A stretch of 64,000 bases of DNA from JABABV01 sp965222755 (GCA_965222755.1 CBDCUK010000001.1:372001-436000); one strand, 5' to 3'. Counted from the first letter of the stretch, positions 10,855 to 23,423 are shown. The notes: generated by a model not told the origin, from the letters alone. Translations and numbers: made by a program.

Positions 10855-12588
10855 CTAAGAAAAATCTTTACGACATATTAATCAAAATGTTAGTGGCACC
10901 ATTACAACTGATAAAACTATATAAATAGCTAAAATATTATAACGACTAGTGAAGTTAACAAATTTAACTTTAATAATTTGATTTTCTAATTTATGAATCG
11001 AATCTTTATTAAGAGTTCCATCAGCATTACTTTTAACTTTGATATTTAAATGTGTTGCTATCTTTGATAATTCCTCAGAACCACTAGTCATTAAATTGTA
11101 ATAACTAACTCGTAAACTATGACTATGAGTAATTGATCAACTACTAATTTGTTTTTGAATCGCATCAGTTTGAAAATAACCCATTAATAATGATAAGACA
11201 TTATTTTTAACCCCGTTAGTAATTGAGGGATCTTGACTTTGATTAGCACTAAAGCGATAATCGCTATTGTCTAAAACTGAAAATAATGATAATAAGTTAT
11301 TATTTTTACTAATTGAAATTTGTTTAGGTGTTGTTTTTAATATTCCGCTTGACATAACTGTTTTTCAATCTTGAGCAATTAAATCACCAGTTTTAGCACC
11401 ATAAGTACTAGTAGTTTTATACGTAGAATTGTAAAACTTATTGTTAAAAAGACTTAGTGTTAATTTTGTTCCTGACCCAGCAATTGCAGATAAATTATGA
11501 TTAATATAATCATTAGTTTCGGCTAGTAAATATCTTGTTGCATTTCATAATGTTTGATTACTAGAAATTTCAAATTGATTCAAGATAATATTCATGTTTT
11601 CATATTTATTTCCTGAAAGAAAATTGTATTGTTCCATAGTTGTTAATTCTTGATTATCATAATAACCATTAAACTCAACTTTTTGCGGAATCCCAAAAGT
11701 ATTTTTATGTTGCATATTATTGTGTAATACTGTATCTACAACAATACTATCCATCATATTAATATGATAGCTTAAATCAAAAAATCATAAATTTTTATAA
11801 GTATTAACGCTGTTAGGATTGGAAATATATAAGTTGTGTTTTGTCAGAAATAAATCACTTGGTTTACTCGTTAATAAATTTTTATTAACGAGTGTTTTTT
11901 GACGAGCGTATAATTCATTGGCTGTTTCGGTTTTACCAATATGTTTCGTTACATCAAATTTAGTAAAAGCAGGAATATAAGTAAAGGCCGAAATTAATTG
12001 TGAAAAGACAATCCCAAGACCAAAGACAAACATTACTCCCATTACACCACGTGATGAAAGAAAGGTTGAAAAAATTAGAGCAATTGAAGAAAAAATAATT
12101 ACAAAGATTACAATGATTAAAAATTCTAATGGCATTGCTGCAAAAATTTTATTCTTAATATAAGTTCCTTTCATTTCACTTAATGATCCAATTGCATGTA
12201 AAAAAGCGAGTGCAAAACCATAAACTAAAAATAAAGTCATGAAAGCTAATCATTTTCAAAAAATAATTTTTCTTCTTGATAATGGTTTTGAAAGGACAAT
12301 TAAAAATGATCCATCCTCGATTTCATCACGGAAAACTTGGGCTCCTTTAAATCCAGCGAACAAAGCAATTGATAATGCTAAAATCGAACCTAGTGCACTA
12401 TAAGATGCAATAAATGCTGTTTTCATATCATATTGTTGTTCTGCGACACTTTTAAAGTTTCAGTTTCGTCCTCAAGTATGAAAAGGTAGTCCTGAAATTC
12501 AAAATAACAACCCTCCACAAAAGACAAAGAGGACTCATGTTGATGGTGTTTTTAAAAACTTAACCATAGTATAGCGAAAAATTGCCAT
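10855..12588 (-). CDS. ABC-2 type transporter permease with large external domain (permease 1)
   Basis: 577-residue permease. After a cytoplasmic start (FRYTMVKFLKTPSTW) come about five membrane segments within the first 215 residues, a poorly conserved external domain of about 320 residues, and a last helix ending in a short basic tail (LICRKDFS). Between the first helices is the conserved block GFKGAQVFRDEIEDGSFL then SKPLSR, the cytoplasmic coupling region of ABC-2 permeases. It is closely similar to permease 2 and has no ATPase domain, so it presumably uses the ATPase at 14641-15798. Substrate unknown. Confidence 0.88.
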
Positions 12589-12611
12589 TGTTTTATCTCC
12601 TTTTTGATCAT

Positions 12612-14417
12612 TTAATTAAAATCTTGACGTCGTAAAATAACATAAGTTAATGGTAATAAAATTACTCCAATTGCTAAATAAACTGACATAATAATATATG
12701 GATTAGCAAAATCTTGATATTTAACTTTGATGATTTGATGACTAAGACTTGATCAATCAATTTTTGTGGCTGATGTATTATATTCTGGTTGGCGTTTACC
12801 TAAAGTACGCGCTACTGTTGTTAGTTCTTGATAACCACTATCAATGTAATTATAAAAACTTAAATCAATTTGGGAAACCGTTTCTTTATTACTAATAGCA
12901 ACATTATTTTCAATAGTATGCATTGTTGAAATTAATGTGTCAGTTTGAAAAAAGCTCATAATAACATTAAAAATATTATTGTCAGTTTGATCGCGTTGAT
13001 CTTGATTATTAGTTTGAGCAGTAAAACGAGAATCTCCAAATTTGGCAAACAATGATTCTAAACTAAAATCATTACTTGGTTCAGCATTATAATTATTAAA
13101 ATCGCTACTTCCTCTTAATAATCCCATTCAACTAGCATAAATTAATTTTGAATTAGCATCACTATTATTAAAAGGGGCGTCCGAATTGGCACTATTAGTA
13201 ATATCAAGATTGAAAGAACCCTCACTATTATTTCAACTTTTTTGATTAATACTACTAATCGTTGCTTTTAATCAACTATTAGTGGCTGTTACTAAACTAG
13301 CAAAACCATTTAATGCAATTTTAGTATTAGGATCATTTTGCGCTAATTGATTAAATATATTAATGAAGTTCTCCATAATTAAATAATCATTACCTTGCAT
13401 AAAATATTGCAAGTTTAACTGGTTAGGATCTTGAAATCCATCAAAGACTTGTTTCTGAATCGTACCGCCAACTTGACCTTCAAAACTTTTGAAAGCTGGA
13501 TCGTTTTTCCCAACCGTATTTGATAGTACTAAACTGTCCATTAAATTAATATGATAGCTTAAATCAAATGGTCAAAAATGATTATAAGATTGAATGCTAT
13601 CTGGATTAACTGCATATAAATTATTTTGGTCAAACATTAAATTATTAACTTTATTAGGTGATGCAATATCGTTTACAATATCACTATCGGTAATTGCTTT
13701 TTGACGAGTATATAAAAAATTACTAGGTTCATTGCTCCCTTTGGCAACTGCTCCGGTTGAGCCTTGACCAATTGTTTGATATGGGGCAATATAAGTAAAT
13801 CCAGAAATGATTTGTGTAAAAACAATTCCCATTCCAACAACAAACATAATTCCCATAACACCCTTAGCACTAAAAAATGTTGAAATAATTAATGCTAATG
13901 ATGAGAAAATTAAGAGGAAAATAATCGTAATTAAAAATTCAACAATAAAAGCTTTGAATAAATATTTACCAATGTAATCTCCTTTTTGAGCTGCAATACA
14001 TCCCAAAACATGAGCAGAAGATAAAAGAGCAATAAAAACAAAGAAAACTGTCATAAATGCTAATCATTTTTCAAATAAAATACGAATACGATTAACTGGT
14101 TTTGAAAGAACGATTAGAAATGATCCATCTTCAATTTCATCACGGAAAACTTGAGCTCCTTTAAATCCAGCGAAAACCGCTACTAAAAGCGCAATCGAGG
14201 TTCCCACAGTTGAGTAGGAAATGATAAAAGCGCCCTTCATTGCTAACTCTTTTAATTGAGCTGTACTTTTTAAATCTCAGTTACGACTCATAATATAAAA
14301 AGATAGGTATCCTCCAATTCAAAACATCACCATAATTCCAATTAAAAGAATTATTCATGTTGATGGCGTGCGTAAAAATTTTTTCAAACTATAACGATAT
14401 ACTACCACTATTAACAC
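12612..14417 (-). CDS. ABC-2 type transporter permease with large external domain (permease 2)
   Basis: About 601 residues. It shares with permease 1 the N-terminus (YRYSLKKFLRTPSTW), the coupling block GAQVFRDEIEDGSFL and the end FANPY ... PLTY with a basic tail (RRQDFN). There is no ATG near the N-terminus; GTG at 14417 is 5 bases after AAGGAAG and is preferred, with GTG 14408 as the alternative. The external domain differs strongly from permease 1 apart from blocks such as DSLVL and MEQYNFL/LQYFMQG. The gene precedes permease 1 by 23 bases. Confidence 0.85.
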
Positions 14418-14588
14418 CTAAACTTCCTTGCCTTTATAATGCTTGATTATATTAAAAATAATACCATATTTAACCTTTATTTAATAGGGATATATAATGG
14501 TAATACGAAAATTAGTTATGAAAATTTATCAATGATTATCATAAAATAAAATTCCTAATTTTTATTATTTGATCAGACTAATAAAAAT

Positions 14589-14630
14589 AAAAACCACTAT
14601 CGAATTTTTGAGTTTGATAGTGGTTTTTAT
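14589..14630 (-). terminator. Rho-independent terminator after the ABC ATPase gene
   Basis: Stem AAAACCACTATC pairs with GATAGTGGTTTT around an AT-rich loop and is followed by T-rich sequence on the minus strand. It suggests permeases 2 and 1 with MATE and galU start a new transcript in the AT-rich gap 14418-14588. Confidence 0.85.
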
Positions 14631-14640
14631 TTTAATTTAA

Positions 14641-15798
14641 TTAAACTGTTTTTTGATTATTGTTATTATTTTTCTTTGATTTAAATAAATTAAAATTTGA
14701 TTTACGTTGAGCAGCATCTGTAATACGTGTATCTTTAGTTTTTTCTAAAAAGCGATTGTAAATTGATTGTAGATCATTAACTTTAATTGATTTAATTTCT
14801 AAACCTGAAGCAAAAATTTTACCAACTAAATCTTTACTATGTTTTTTATCTTTTGCATTAATAATTAATTCAGTTTTTAAATCACCACGAACTTTTAATT
14901 TTAATTTTGTTGTTAAAAATTCTTTTAGAGCGGCATTATCATAAGCTTTTACAAAAATTTCATCATTTTGTTTGTCTAATTCTGAGATTGTTCCAGAATA
15001 AACTACATTTCCACCAAACAAGAAAGTTACTTCGTTGACTACTCGTTCTAATTCACTTAGAACATGACTAGAAATGAAAATTGTTTTTCCTTGTTCACGA
15101 ATTTTTAATAAAGTATCAAATAATTCTTTACGAGCAGTTGGGTCTAAGTTCGCAGCTGGTTCGTCTAAAATTAGAATTTTGGGATCATTCATTAAAGCTT
15201 GTGCTAATAATAATTTCTTTTTCATTCCTGATGAAAAACCATTAGGATTCTTTTTCGCAAAACCTTCTAAACCTAATTCTTTCAAATTAGCATCAGCGCG
15301 TTCAAGTGCTTGTTTACGCGTTAGTCCTGAAAGTTCAGCCATTGTTACTAAAAATTTAAATGCTGTTGAGTATTTTGGAAATGAAGCACGTTCAGGAATA
15401 TAACCAATTAAACGATTAGCATCTTCCGTTCCGGCTTTATGACCATTAATCAAAATATCTCCTGAAGTAGGAATAAAAGCACCAATTAACATTTTAATAG
15501 TTGTTGTTTTACCAGCTCCGTTAGGACCAATAAAACCATGAATTACTCCACGACCAATGTTTAAATCAATTCCATTAACTGCTTGGAATTTACGAAAACG
15601 TTTTAATAATTTACGAATTTTAATAACTGGTTCATTTTTCTTAGCTTCACTGTTTCAATCTTGATTAGCAATTTGTGAATCTTCATTTTTTGTTTTTGAT
15701 AAATCTAGTTGGATTGTTTTTTCATTATCTAACTTTGAAGGGCTATTGTCTTGACCTTGGTTTTTAGCTAATGTTTTTTTGATATTTATTTTATTCAT
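14641..15798 (-). CDS. ABC transporter ATP-binding protein with N-terminal extension
   Basis: 385-residue cytoplasmic ATPase. Walker A is GPNGAGKTT, the signature is FSSGMKKK and Walker B is ILILDEPAANLDP, followed by the ISSH switch. About 70 polar residues, rich in Lys, Asn and Asp, precede the ABC domain, which is unusual; the C-terminal 90 residues are also extra and end in a Lys/Asn run. The start at 15798 is supported by CGGAG upstream. It is the only ATPase among five permease genes and lies in the middle of them, so it may energise several. Confidence 0.93.
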
Positions 15799-15848
15799 AA
15801 GTTACTCCGTTTCTTAAAGATTAATATTTATTAAATTATACCATTAAA

Positions 15849-17561
15849 TTAATTAAAATCACTACGTTTAAATAATCAATATGTTAATGGGATCGATACA
15901 ATACTAATTCCTAAATAAGCTCCACTTAAAATATAGGGATTAGCATAGTTTTTAAAAGTAACACTTTTAAAATAATGATCATATGTTGAAATTGGTAAGT
16001 TATCATTTAACGATAACTTTTTAGGATTGTCACCATTCCTATAATCGTGATAATCATTATAAGAATTAATTAAGTTAAACACTAATTTATTAATGTTTAA
16101 TCAGGGCGAATATAGTTCAACTGTTGTTCAAGATTTATTATAAACACCAGATATTAATCCTAAAGTATTGTTACTGTAGCTGTTATTTAATGATCTTAAA
16201 TTATTAGAATTATCGCTATAACTAAAATCGTAATACAAAATATTATCTTGCATTATTAATTTTGCTTCAGCGTTAGTAAGATGATAATTTAATCAAAGGT
16301 TAAAAATGACATTTGCATTATATTTATCAATTGAATTATCATGAATAACAACTGTTTTACCACTATCAGAAAAAATATTAAATAAGATATTAATAAAAGT
16401 ATCATCTTGTGCCATGCTCATAAATTTTTTAGCACTAGTTTGAAATTGAGAATTAATACTTGCAAAATCACTTAAAGATAACGATAATGTTCTATTGGTA
16501 ATTGTAGAATTTAATTTTTGCATTAAATAAGTATGCGAATTTTTTAAAGCTGGTGCTAAGTAATCAGTAATGATTTGATTATCAAATTTATATTGATCAA
16601 AATATTTAGAAATAACACTAGCATTATTACTACTGTGTGTTCCTAAAAATAAACTATTATTTTGATATTGTTCAAAATTGGCACTACGATAAGACTTCAT
16701 TTTCATTGGTTTTAAAAACCCATTTTGTTGCATTGATGTTGCTAAATCATTTTTTAAGAATATACTACTCATTTGACTAATTTGATAACCAATTGATAAT
16801 GGTCATAATTTGTTAAATAATGGTTTTTTATCACTAGTTTTAATATAAAATTTTGGCGCAGTTGATTTTTTATCATTATCAACATTTCATATTGTTGATA
16901 ATTGATCATTACTCATACCTTCAAACCTCGAATCCATAAGCGTAAATTGAGAACTATAAGTAAATGTTTGCACTGAATTACTAATCACTACTAAAAAAGT
17001 ACAAGCAAACGCTAATCCAATTACTGACTTAACTCCTAAGCGCAATGATATCATTAGAGCTAAAGATGAAAATAAGCAAAAGAAAACTATTGAAACGAAT
17101 AATTCGCCAAGGAACCCTGATCAAATTAAATGATCCAATGATTTAAATTTAATATTATTTAAAAGAATAATTGTTTGTGATCCTAATATTGGCGTGATAA
17201 AAATGATAAAAATACTAATTAACGATAGTCATTTTTGTATTAAAATGCGTTTTCGTGAAATTGGTTTTGAAATCACTAACAAAAGTGAACCCTCATTAAT
17301 TTCATCACGAAATAATTGAACACTTTTAAAAGACGCGAAAAGCGCAATAATCATAATTAAAAATGGTGGTAAAATTGTATACACTAATAAAATCATTGTT
17401 CTGCTAATTTCTAAGGGACTTCCAGCAGCTAATCGATTATTATTTAATTTATAAGTTAAAATAAATGCTAAAAAATCAATAATTACTAAAGCAATTACTA
17501 AAAATACTCATGTTGAAACGGTACGAAAATATTTTTTTAAATTATATCTGAAAAGAATCAT
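15849..17561 (-). CDS. ABC-2 type transporter permease with large external domain (permease 3)
   Basis: 570 residues, organised like permeases 4 and 5: start RYNLKKYFRTVSTW, coupling block SVQLFRDEINEGSLL then SKPISR, several helices, an external domain beginning after SNSVQTFTY, then a last helix and tail LFKRSDFN. The external domain contains a stretch (QMSSIFLKN, DYLAPALK, SAKKFMS) shared with permeases 4 and 5. It ends 50 bases before the ATPase gene and is probably in the same transcript. ATG 17561 follows AGGTCAAT. Confidence 0.88.
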
Positions 17562-17753
17562 TTTTATTGACCTCGTTTTTATTATCGTTGCTTATTTATA
17601 TTATCAGCACCAATTAGATTATTTCCTCTTTTGGCCTTGATAAATAATCAAATTATTACTTTATAATTTATTCTTTTAATCATAAAAATTATAGCATATT
17701 TAATTTAATAAACACGCTATAATTCTTAAAATACTATATTAACTCTAATATAA

Positions 17754-17792
17754 AAACATCTTTATTAAGTGAATTTAATAAGGGTGTTTTTT
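17754..17792 (-). terminator. Rho-independent terminator
   Basis: Imperfect hairpin with arms AAAAACATCTTTATTAA and TTAATAAGGGTGTTTTT lies just beyond the stop of the exported-protein gene at 17799. Confidence 0.7.
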
Positions 17793-17798
17793 AATTAA

Positions 17799-18569
17799 TT
17801 AAAATTTTCTATCGTGGTGAACTCAATCTGTTTGATTTGGAATAAGATTTTTGTAATTAAATTCTCCTGCATTTTTAAAATTAGCATGAAAATCTATATA
17901 ATAATAATTATCTGTAAGATCGCTTCAGAACGTAACTAGGAATCTCCCTGTAATTTGATGAGGTGTTACATTAATGTGATTAATTGTTGTATATGCTCAA
18001 TTAAAAACATTATATCTTGAAACTAAATGTGCCGTAACTATAGAAGTAACTGATTTATAATCCTTATCTATTTTGTTAAATTTTGCTCAATATCTAGTTG
18101 TTTCTAAAGCTAATGCTCCAACTGCTTCTGTATCTTTTCCTTTAGAATTTACTCAAGCATTGAAATTACGTTGTCATAAGATTTGGTTGTTACTTTCTTT
18201 GGGTAATTTTTGAATGTTTCAATTATTAACATTATATGATGTATTTTTATCATATTTAATAATAGCTCTAACATTAATATTTAATGAATTGCTTAAATCA
18301 ACCATTGCCCCTCATAAATATCCGTTATTATGTAATATATTAAAACTTCTTATTTTTACTTTATTAGCATCTCAATTATATTTTGTTTTTAAAATTGAAA
18401 AATGATTTAGTAATTGATGAACGTTAGTATTTTTGGCTTTTTGTTGCCAATTGTTGACGCTTTGACCTAAATCAGCTGGTGATTTATGAGTCACGTTATG
18501 AGAATGTAAATTTGTTGCGATTGGTGCCACTGCCGATATTAATGGTAATAGTACTAATATTTTTTTCAT
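17799..18569 (-). CDS. exported protein, paralogue of 22554-23327
   Basis: 256-residue predicted secreted protein with a signal peptide (MKKILVLLPLISAVAPIATN, no lipobox Cys). It is similar along its length to the gene at 22554-23327: DLGQSVNNWQQ against DVGQDVNSWKQ, LLNHFSILKTKY against LLNHFSVLKTKY, YDKNTSYNVNNW against YDDNKSYSVNQW, and shared ILWQRNFNAW/LIWQRGFNAW and YAYTTINH/YVYTTINH-type blocks. It contains many TGA-encoded Trp. The two paralogues bracket permeases 4 and 5. Function unknown. Confidence 0.8.
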
Positions 18570-18726
18570 AATTTTTAACCTCTTTTATTTTTTTAAATTT
18601 TTATATTTATTTTTTCGCATTTAAAAAGGCTCATTAGCCCATACATATATTAAAACATAAAAAATACTTATTTAAAAGTGTTTTTATTTTATTAACTGGT
18701 CTTTAAAAAAATAATTTAAATTTAAT

Positions 18727-18770
18727 AAAATAAAAAATACTCTTGTTTTTAAAAAGAGTATTTTTTATTT
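18727..18770 (-). terminator. Rho-independent terminator after permease 4
   Basis: Hairpin AAAATACTCTT ... AAGAGTATTTT in an A/T-flanked context, nearly the same as the one after permease 5 (20625-20665). Confidence 0.8.
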
Positions 18771-18779
18771 CTTGTTATT

Positions 18780-20546
18780 TTATGAAAAGTCATTACGTTT
18801 AAATAATAAATAAGTTACTGGCACAATTCCGATCGTGATTCCTAAATATAAAAAACTTAAAACGTAGGGATTAGCATAGTTTTCAAATTTAACTTGATAA
18901 AAATATTTATTGAACGATGATAGGGGAACATTCAAATCAATCTTTGAATTTAAATTAAGATCATTAACTATTTTATATTCATGCATTAATGTTCATACAA
19001 AATTAATTGGTCTGTCTCAAGCATTATAAATGTGTTTGCTAGAGTATCCATTAATTTGACCATTATCAAGATCATCAATATAAAAATCTATAATATTGCT
19101 TATACCTTTATCATGATATTTATCTTTTTGAAATACTATGTTACCAATACCTTTGTCTAAAAAACTTTGAGCATTAGTTTTACTCATATGATAATTTAAT
19201 ATTCAATTAAAAAAACTATTAGCATTTTCGGCATTTGTTTTGGGAGAGTTTTTGTCGGGATGTTGATCGTGTGAGGGAAAAGGATTGTAATCATCGCCAC
19301 CACTACCATCGCTGAATTTAAAGTTTCAAATAAAACGAGCAAGATTACTATTAGAAATTACGCTCATGAATTTTGCAGCACTATTTTTAAACGCACCACC
19401 ATTATAAGTTTCAAAGTCATTGAATGTTAATTCTAAAGTATTATTTCTAATATCATTTGGTTTAGCAGGTGTGAATGATTTGATTTTATTTGTTAAATAA
19501 ATTTGAGCATCTTCTAAAGCTGGTGCTAAATAATCACTGATTTTTACACCATTATAATTATTATTATTTAGATAGTTAGTTACATATGTAGAAAATTTAG
19601 TACTCTTCTGATCTAAGAAAAAACTATTTGCATATTTAGTAAAATTAACTTCTTGAGTTGATTTTACTTTCATCATTCGTTTGTAACCATTAGTATAACC
19701 ATCGTTATTATTGACTGATTTTTCATTTAAAAACATACTGCTCATTTGACTAATTTGATAATCTAGTGAAAATGGTCATAGTTTATTAAATAATGGTTTT
19801 TTCTTGCTAGTTTTAACATAAATTTTTGGCACATTATTAACGCTGTTATTAGTTAGATTTCATTGTTGAGAGATTGTTCCTAAACCACCAAACCCAAACT
19901 TACCTTTTTTTGAATTAACAATTGTAAATTGATTGTGATATGTAAACATTTGGACACTATTACTAATGACAACTAATATTGTACAAGCAAATGATAATCC
20001 TAAAACTGATTTAACACCTAAACGCAATGATAGCATTAAAGCTAGTGAAGAAATTAGTAAAAAGAAAACAATTAATACGAAAAATTCACCCATTAAACCT
20101 AATCAAATTAAATGGTGTGCTGCTCTATATTTAATAAAAATTAGCATAATTGTTGTTTGTGTTGCTAAGATTGGTAGGATAAAAATTCCAAAAATAGTAA
20201 TCAACGCAAATCATTTTTGCATTAAAATGCGTTTTCGTGAAATTGGTTTTGAAATCACTAACAAAAGTGAACCCTCATTAATTTCATCACGAAATAATTG
20301 AACACTTTTAAAAGCAGCAAACAAAGATATAATAACTACTAAAATTGGTGTTAATAAAAGATAGGTATTAAAGATCGCTTTTTTGTTTGAATCCTCTCAA
20401 AATAAATTATGATTCGTACTATTAACCGGTCACGTATTAGTAAATATTAGAGAAAATAAACCTACTAATCCTATTCCCAAAAATAATAAGATTCATGTAG
20501 AAACGGTACGAAAATATTTTTTTAAGTTATATTTAAAGATAATCAT
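18780..20546 (-). CDS. ABC-2 type transporter permease with large external domain (permease 4)
   Basis: 588 residues; tandem copy of permease 5. The coupling block (FRDEINEGSLL, SKPISRKR), the membrane region and the C-terminal end (SSFNKYFYQVKFENYANPYV then LLFKRNDFS) are almost the same in both. The external domain is clearly diverged but alignable: QMSSMFLN, VKISDYLAPAL, and a TLxLxDF ... SAAKF block. ATG 20546 follows AGGAG. No ATPase is adjacent; it may use the product of 14641-15798. Substrate unknown. Confidence 0.88.
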
Positions 20547-20624
20547 TTTTATAAATCTCCTAATTTTTCATTTATTTTTAACTATAAAAAATTATAGCAC
20601 GTTAATAATTTAAATTTAGTAAAA

Positions 20625-20665
20625 TAAAAAAATACTCTTATTTTAAAAAGAGTATTTTTTATTTA
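20625..20665 (-). terminator. Rho-independent terminator after permease 5
   Basis: Hairpin AAAATACTCTT ... AAGAGTATTTT with T-rich flank directly before permease 4 promoter sequence, a duplicated copy of the element at 18727-18770. Confidence 0.8.
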
Positions 20666-20673
20666 TTGTTATT

Positions 20674-22416
20674 TTATGAAAAATCATTACGTTTAAATAA
20701 TAAATAAGTTAGTGGCACAATTCCGATAGTGATTCCTAAATATAAACAACTTAAAACATAGGGATTAGCATAGTTTTCAAATTTAACTTGATAAAAATAT
20801 TTATTGAACGATGATAAGGGAGCATTCATATCAATGTCTTTGTTTGAATCAATATTATTAAAATAATCATATTGATTCATTATTGTTGAAATAAAATTAA
20901 TTGGTCGCTCTCATGGATTATAAATTATCATACTATCAGAACCATTAATTCTTCCGTTCGAAATATTATCAAAGTAAAAGTTTAAAAGACTATCACCATC
21001 ACTATAGTCTTCATTTGCAAAAACTAAATTATCAATTTTTTTAGTTAAAATATTTTTAGCATTCTCTGTACCCATATTATAATTTAAATACCAATTGAAT
21101 AAACTGTTGGCATTTTTAGCATTCGTTGCAGATGAATTATGGGTTGGATGCATATTAGTTGGCGCATCTGAGTTCCCATCATGATCGTTGCTTGAGCTAA
21201 ATTTAAAATCTCAAATAAAGTGAAAAAGATTCATATCAGTAATAATAGTAGAAAATTTTGCTGCACTAGTTTTGAATGATCCGTTATTGTATGTAGCGAA
21301 ATCTTTTAATGTTAATTTTAAGATATTATTTGGTTTAGCAGCATTGTAACTTTGAATTTTATCAGCTAAATAAATTTTTGCATTTACTAAAGTTGGTGCT
21401 AAATAATCACTAATTTTGACATTATTATAATTATTATTATTTATATAGTTGGTTAAACTTTTAGAAAAATTATCACTATTTATATTTAGAAATAATGTAT
21501 TTTCATATTTAGTAAAATCTACTTCTTGAGCTGATTTTACTTTCACTATTTTTTTATAATCATTATCGTATCCGCTATTATTACTAATTGATTTTGGATT
21601 TAAAAACATACTACTCATTTGGCTGATTTGATAATCTAGTGAAAATGGTCATAGTTTATTAAATAATGGTTTTTTAGAACTAGTTTTAGCATAAAAATTT
21701 GGCACAGGATCAACACTGTTATTAGTTATGTTTCATTCTTTAGAAATAATTGGAGCACCAAAACGTACATCACTTTTTTTCGAATTAATAATTTGGAATT
21801 GGCTATGATACGTAAACATTTGGACACTATTACTAACAGCAACTAATATTGTACAAGCAAATGATAATCCTAAAACTGATTTAACACCTAAACGCAATGA
21901 TAGCATTAAAGCTAGTGAAGAAATTAGTAAAAAGAAAACAATTAATACGAAAAATTCACCCATTAAACCTAATCAAATTAAATGGTGTGCTGCTCTATAT
22001 TTAATAAAAATTAGCATAATTGTTGTTTGTGTTGCTAAGATTGGTAGGATAAAAATTCCAAAAATAGTAATTAATGATAATCACTTTTGCATTAAAATGC
22101 GTTTTCGTGAAATTGGTTTTGAAATCACTAACAAAAGTGAACCCTCATTAATTTCATCACGAAATAATTGAACACTTTTAAAAGCAGCAAATAGAGCTAT
22201 CAAAATTACTAAAACTGGTGTTAATAAAGTGTATATATTAAGGACTGCTTTTTTATTTGAATCCTCTCAAAATAAATTATGAGTTGTACTATTAATTGGT
22301 CATGTATTAGTAAATGTTAAAGAAAATAAACTCACTAATCCTATACCTAAAAACAAAAGAACTCATGTTGAAACAGTACGAAAATATTTTTTTAAGTTAT
22401 ATTTAAAGATAATCAT
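20674..22416 (-). CDS. ABC-2 type transporter permease with large external domain (permease 5)
   Basis: 580 residues, same layout as permease 4: N-terminal cytoplasmic tail, coupling block FRDEINEGSLL, membrane core, external domain of about 320 residues, last helix and LLFKRNDFS tail. The membrane core around 21840-22180 and the upstream sequence to about 22470 are nearly base-for-base those of permease 4, so the duplication is recent. The external domain has diverged, pointing to relaxed or diversifying change there. Confidence 0.88.
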
Positions 22417-22500
22417 TTTTATAAATCTCCTAATTTTTCATTTATTTTTAACTATAAAAAATTATATCATATTAATAAACCAATTATAATAATCTAATTT

Positions 22501-22545
22501 AAAAACACAAAAAAATACTCAATATGAGTATTTTTTTGTGTTTTT
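22501..22545 (-). terminator. Rho-independent terminator
   Basis: Long perfect palindrome, arms AAAAACACAAAAAAATACTC and complement around a 5-base centre, just after the exported-protein gene stop at 22554. Confidence 0.9.
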
Positions 22546-22553
22546 AAATTATT

Positions 22554-23327
22554 TTATGTGTGAATTCAATCACCTGTTACTGGTTTTAGTTGTTTGTAAC
22601 TAAAAGGTGTTCCGGCAGTATAACTAGCAGTTCAATCTATATAATAATATCGATTTGGTAAACTTCCTCAAGAGTTGATAAAAAATCTACCATGAATTAA
22701 ATTTGGTTGTTCTCAAACATGGTTGATTGTTGTATATACATAACTTGGAAAACTAAACCTTAGATTCAAACGATGAATTAAATAATGGTTTCATGAATTA
22801 GAACCATTGCTTCTATATCTATAAACTTGGCTTGTAGCTTCTCAATATTTGGCTACTTCTAAAGGTAGAGCGCCGATGGCAATTGTGTCTGTACCCTTAG
22901 ATGTTCTTCAAGCGTTAAATCCGCGTTGTCATATTAATTGTCCATTACTTCTACTTGGTAATTTTTGAACTTGTCATTGATTAACGCTATATGATTTATT
23001 GTCATCGTATTTAATAAAAATATTTACAGAAACTTTTAATGAATTTTGTAATTCAGCAATCGCTCCTCAAAAAGTTCCGTTATCATTAACTGAGAAATGA
23101 AAACTTGTCATTTTTACTTGTTTAACATCTCAACCATATTTTGTTTTTAAAACTGAGAAATGGTTTAATAATTCAGGAACTGTTGTTGCTTTAGAATTTT
23201 GTTTTCAACTATTTACATCTTGGCCTACATCAACTGTTATTTTGTGGGTTGGATTTTGAGTGTGTAAATTTGTTGCTAGGGGAGTTATTGCCGATACTAA
23301 GGGCAATAACACTAGTAATTTTTTCAT
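22554..23327 (-). CDS. exported protein, paralogue of 17799-18569
   Basis: 257 residues with a signal peptide (MKKLLVLLPLVSAITPLATN) and no lipobox. It matches the gene at 17799-18569 throughout, ending in a GDWIHT-type tail where the paralogue has TDWVHH. It is rich in Trp and Tyr, all Trp in the visible stretches being mostly TGA. It sits directly upstream of permease 5, as its paralogue sits between permeases 4 and 3, so each exported protein precedes a permease in transcription order. Function unknown. Confidence 0.8.
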
Positions 23328-23423
23328 ATTTAACATCCTTTTTTTATAATTTATTTTATTTTATTTATTCTTTATGTAATAACTATACAATAATATTAAA
23401 ACATAAAAACGCAATTTAATTAC

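Larger units (their letters stand above)
18727..22480. repeat. tandem duplication of a permease unit (about 1.87 kb period)
   Basis: Two units, roughly 18727-20608 and 20625-22480, each contain a terminator hairpin, a permease gene and an upstream leader. The first 60 or so bases upstream of both starts match, and long stretches of the membrane region match with very few differences (for example 19966-20180 against 21836-22050). The middle of each gene, encoding the external domain, is much less similar. Confidence 0.88.

Noticed and set aside
10855..22416. Repeated permease segments considered as a mobile element or prophage
   Set aside because: No transposase, integrase, terminal inverted repeats or phage genes are seen; the repeats are explained by gene duplication.
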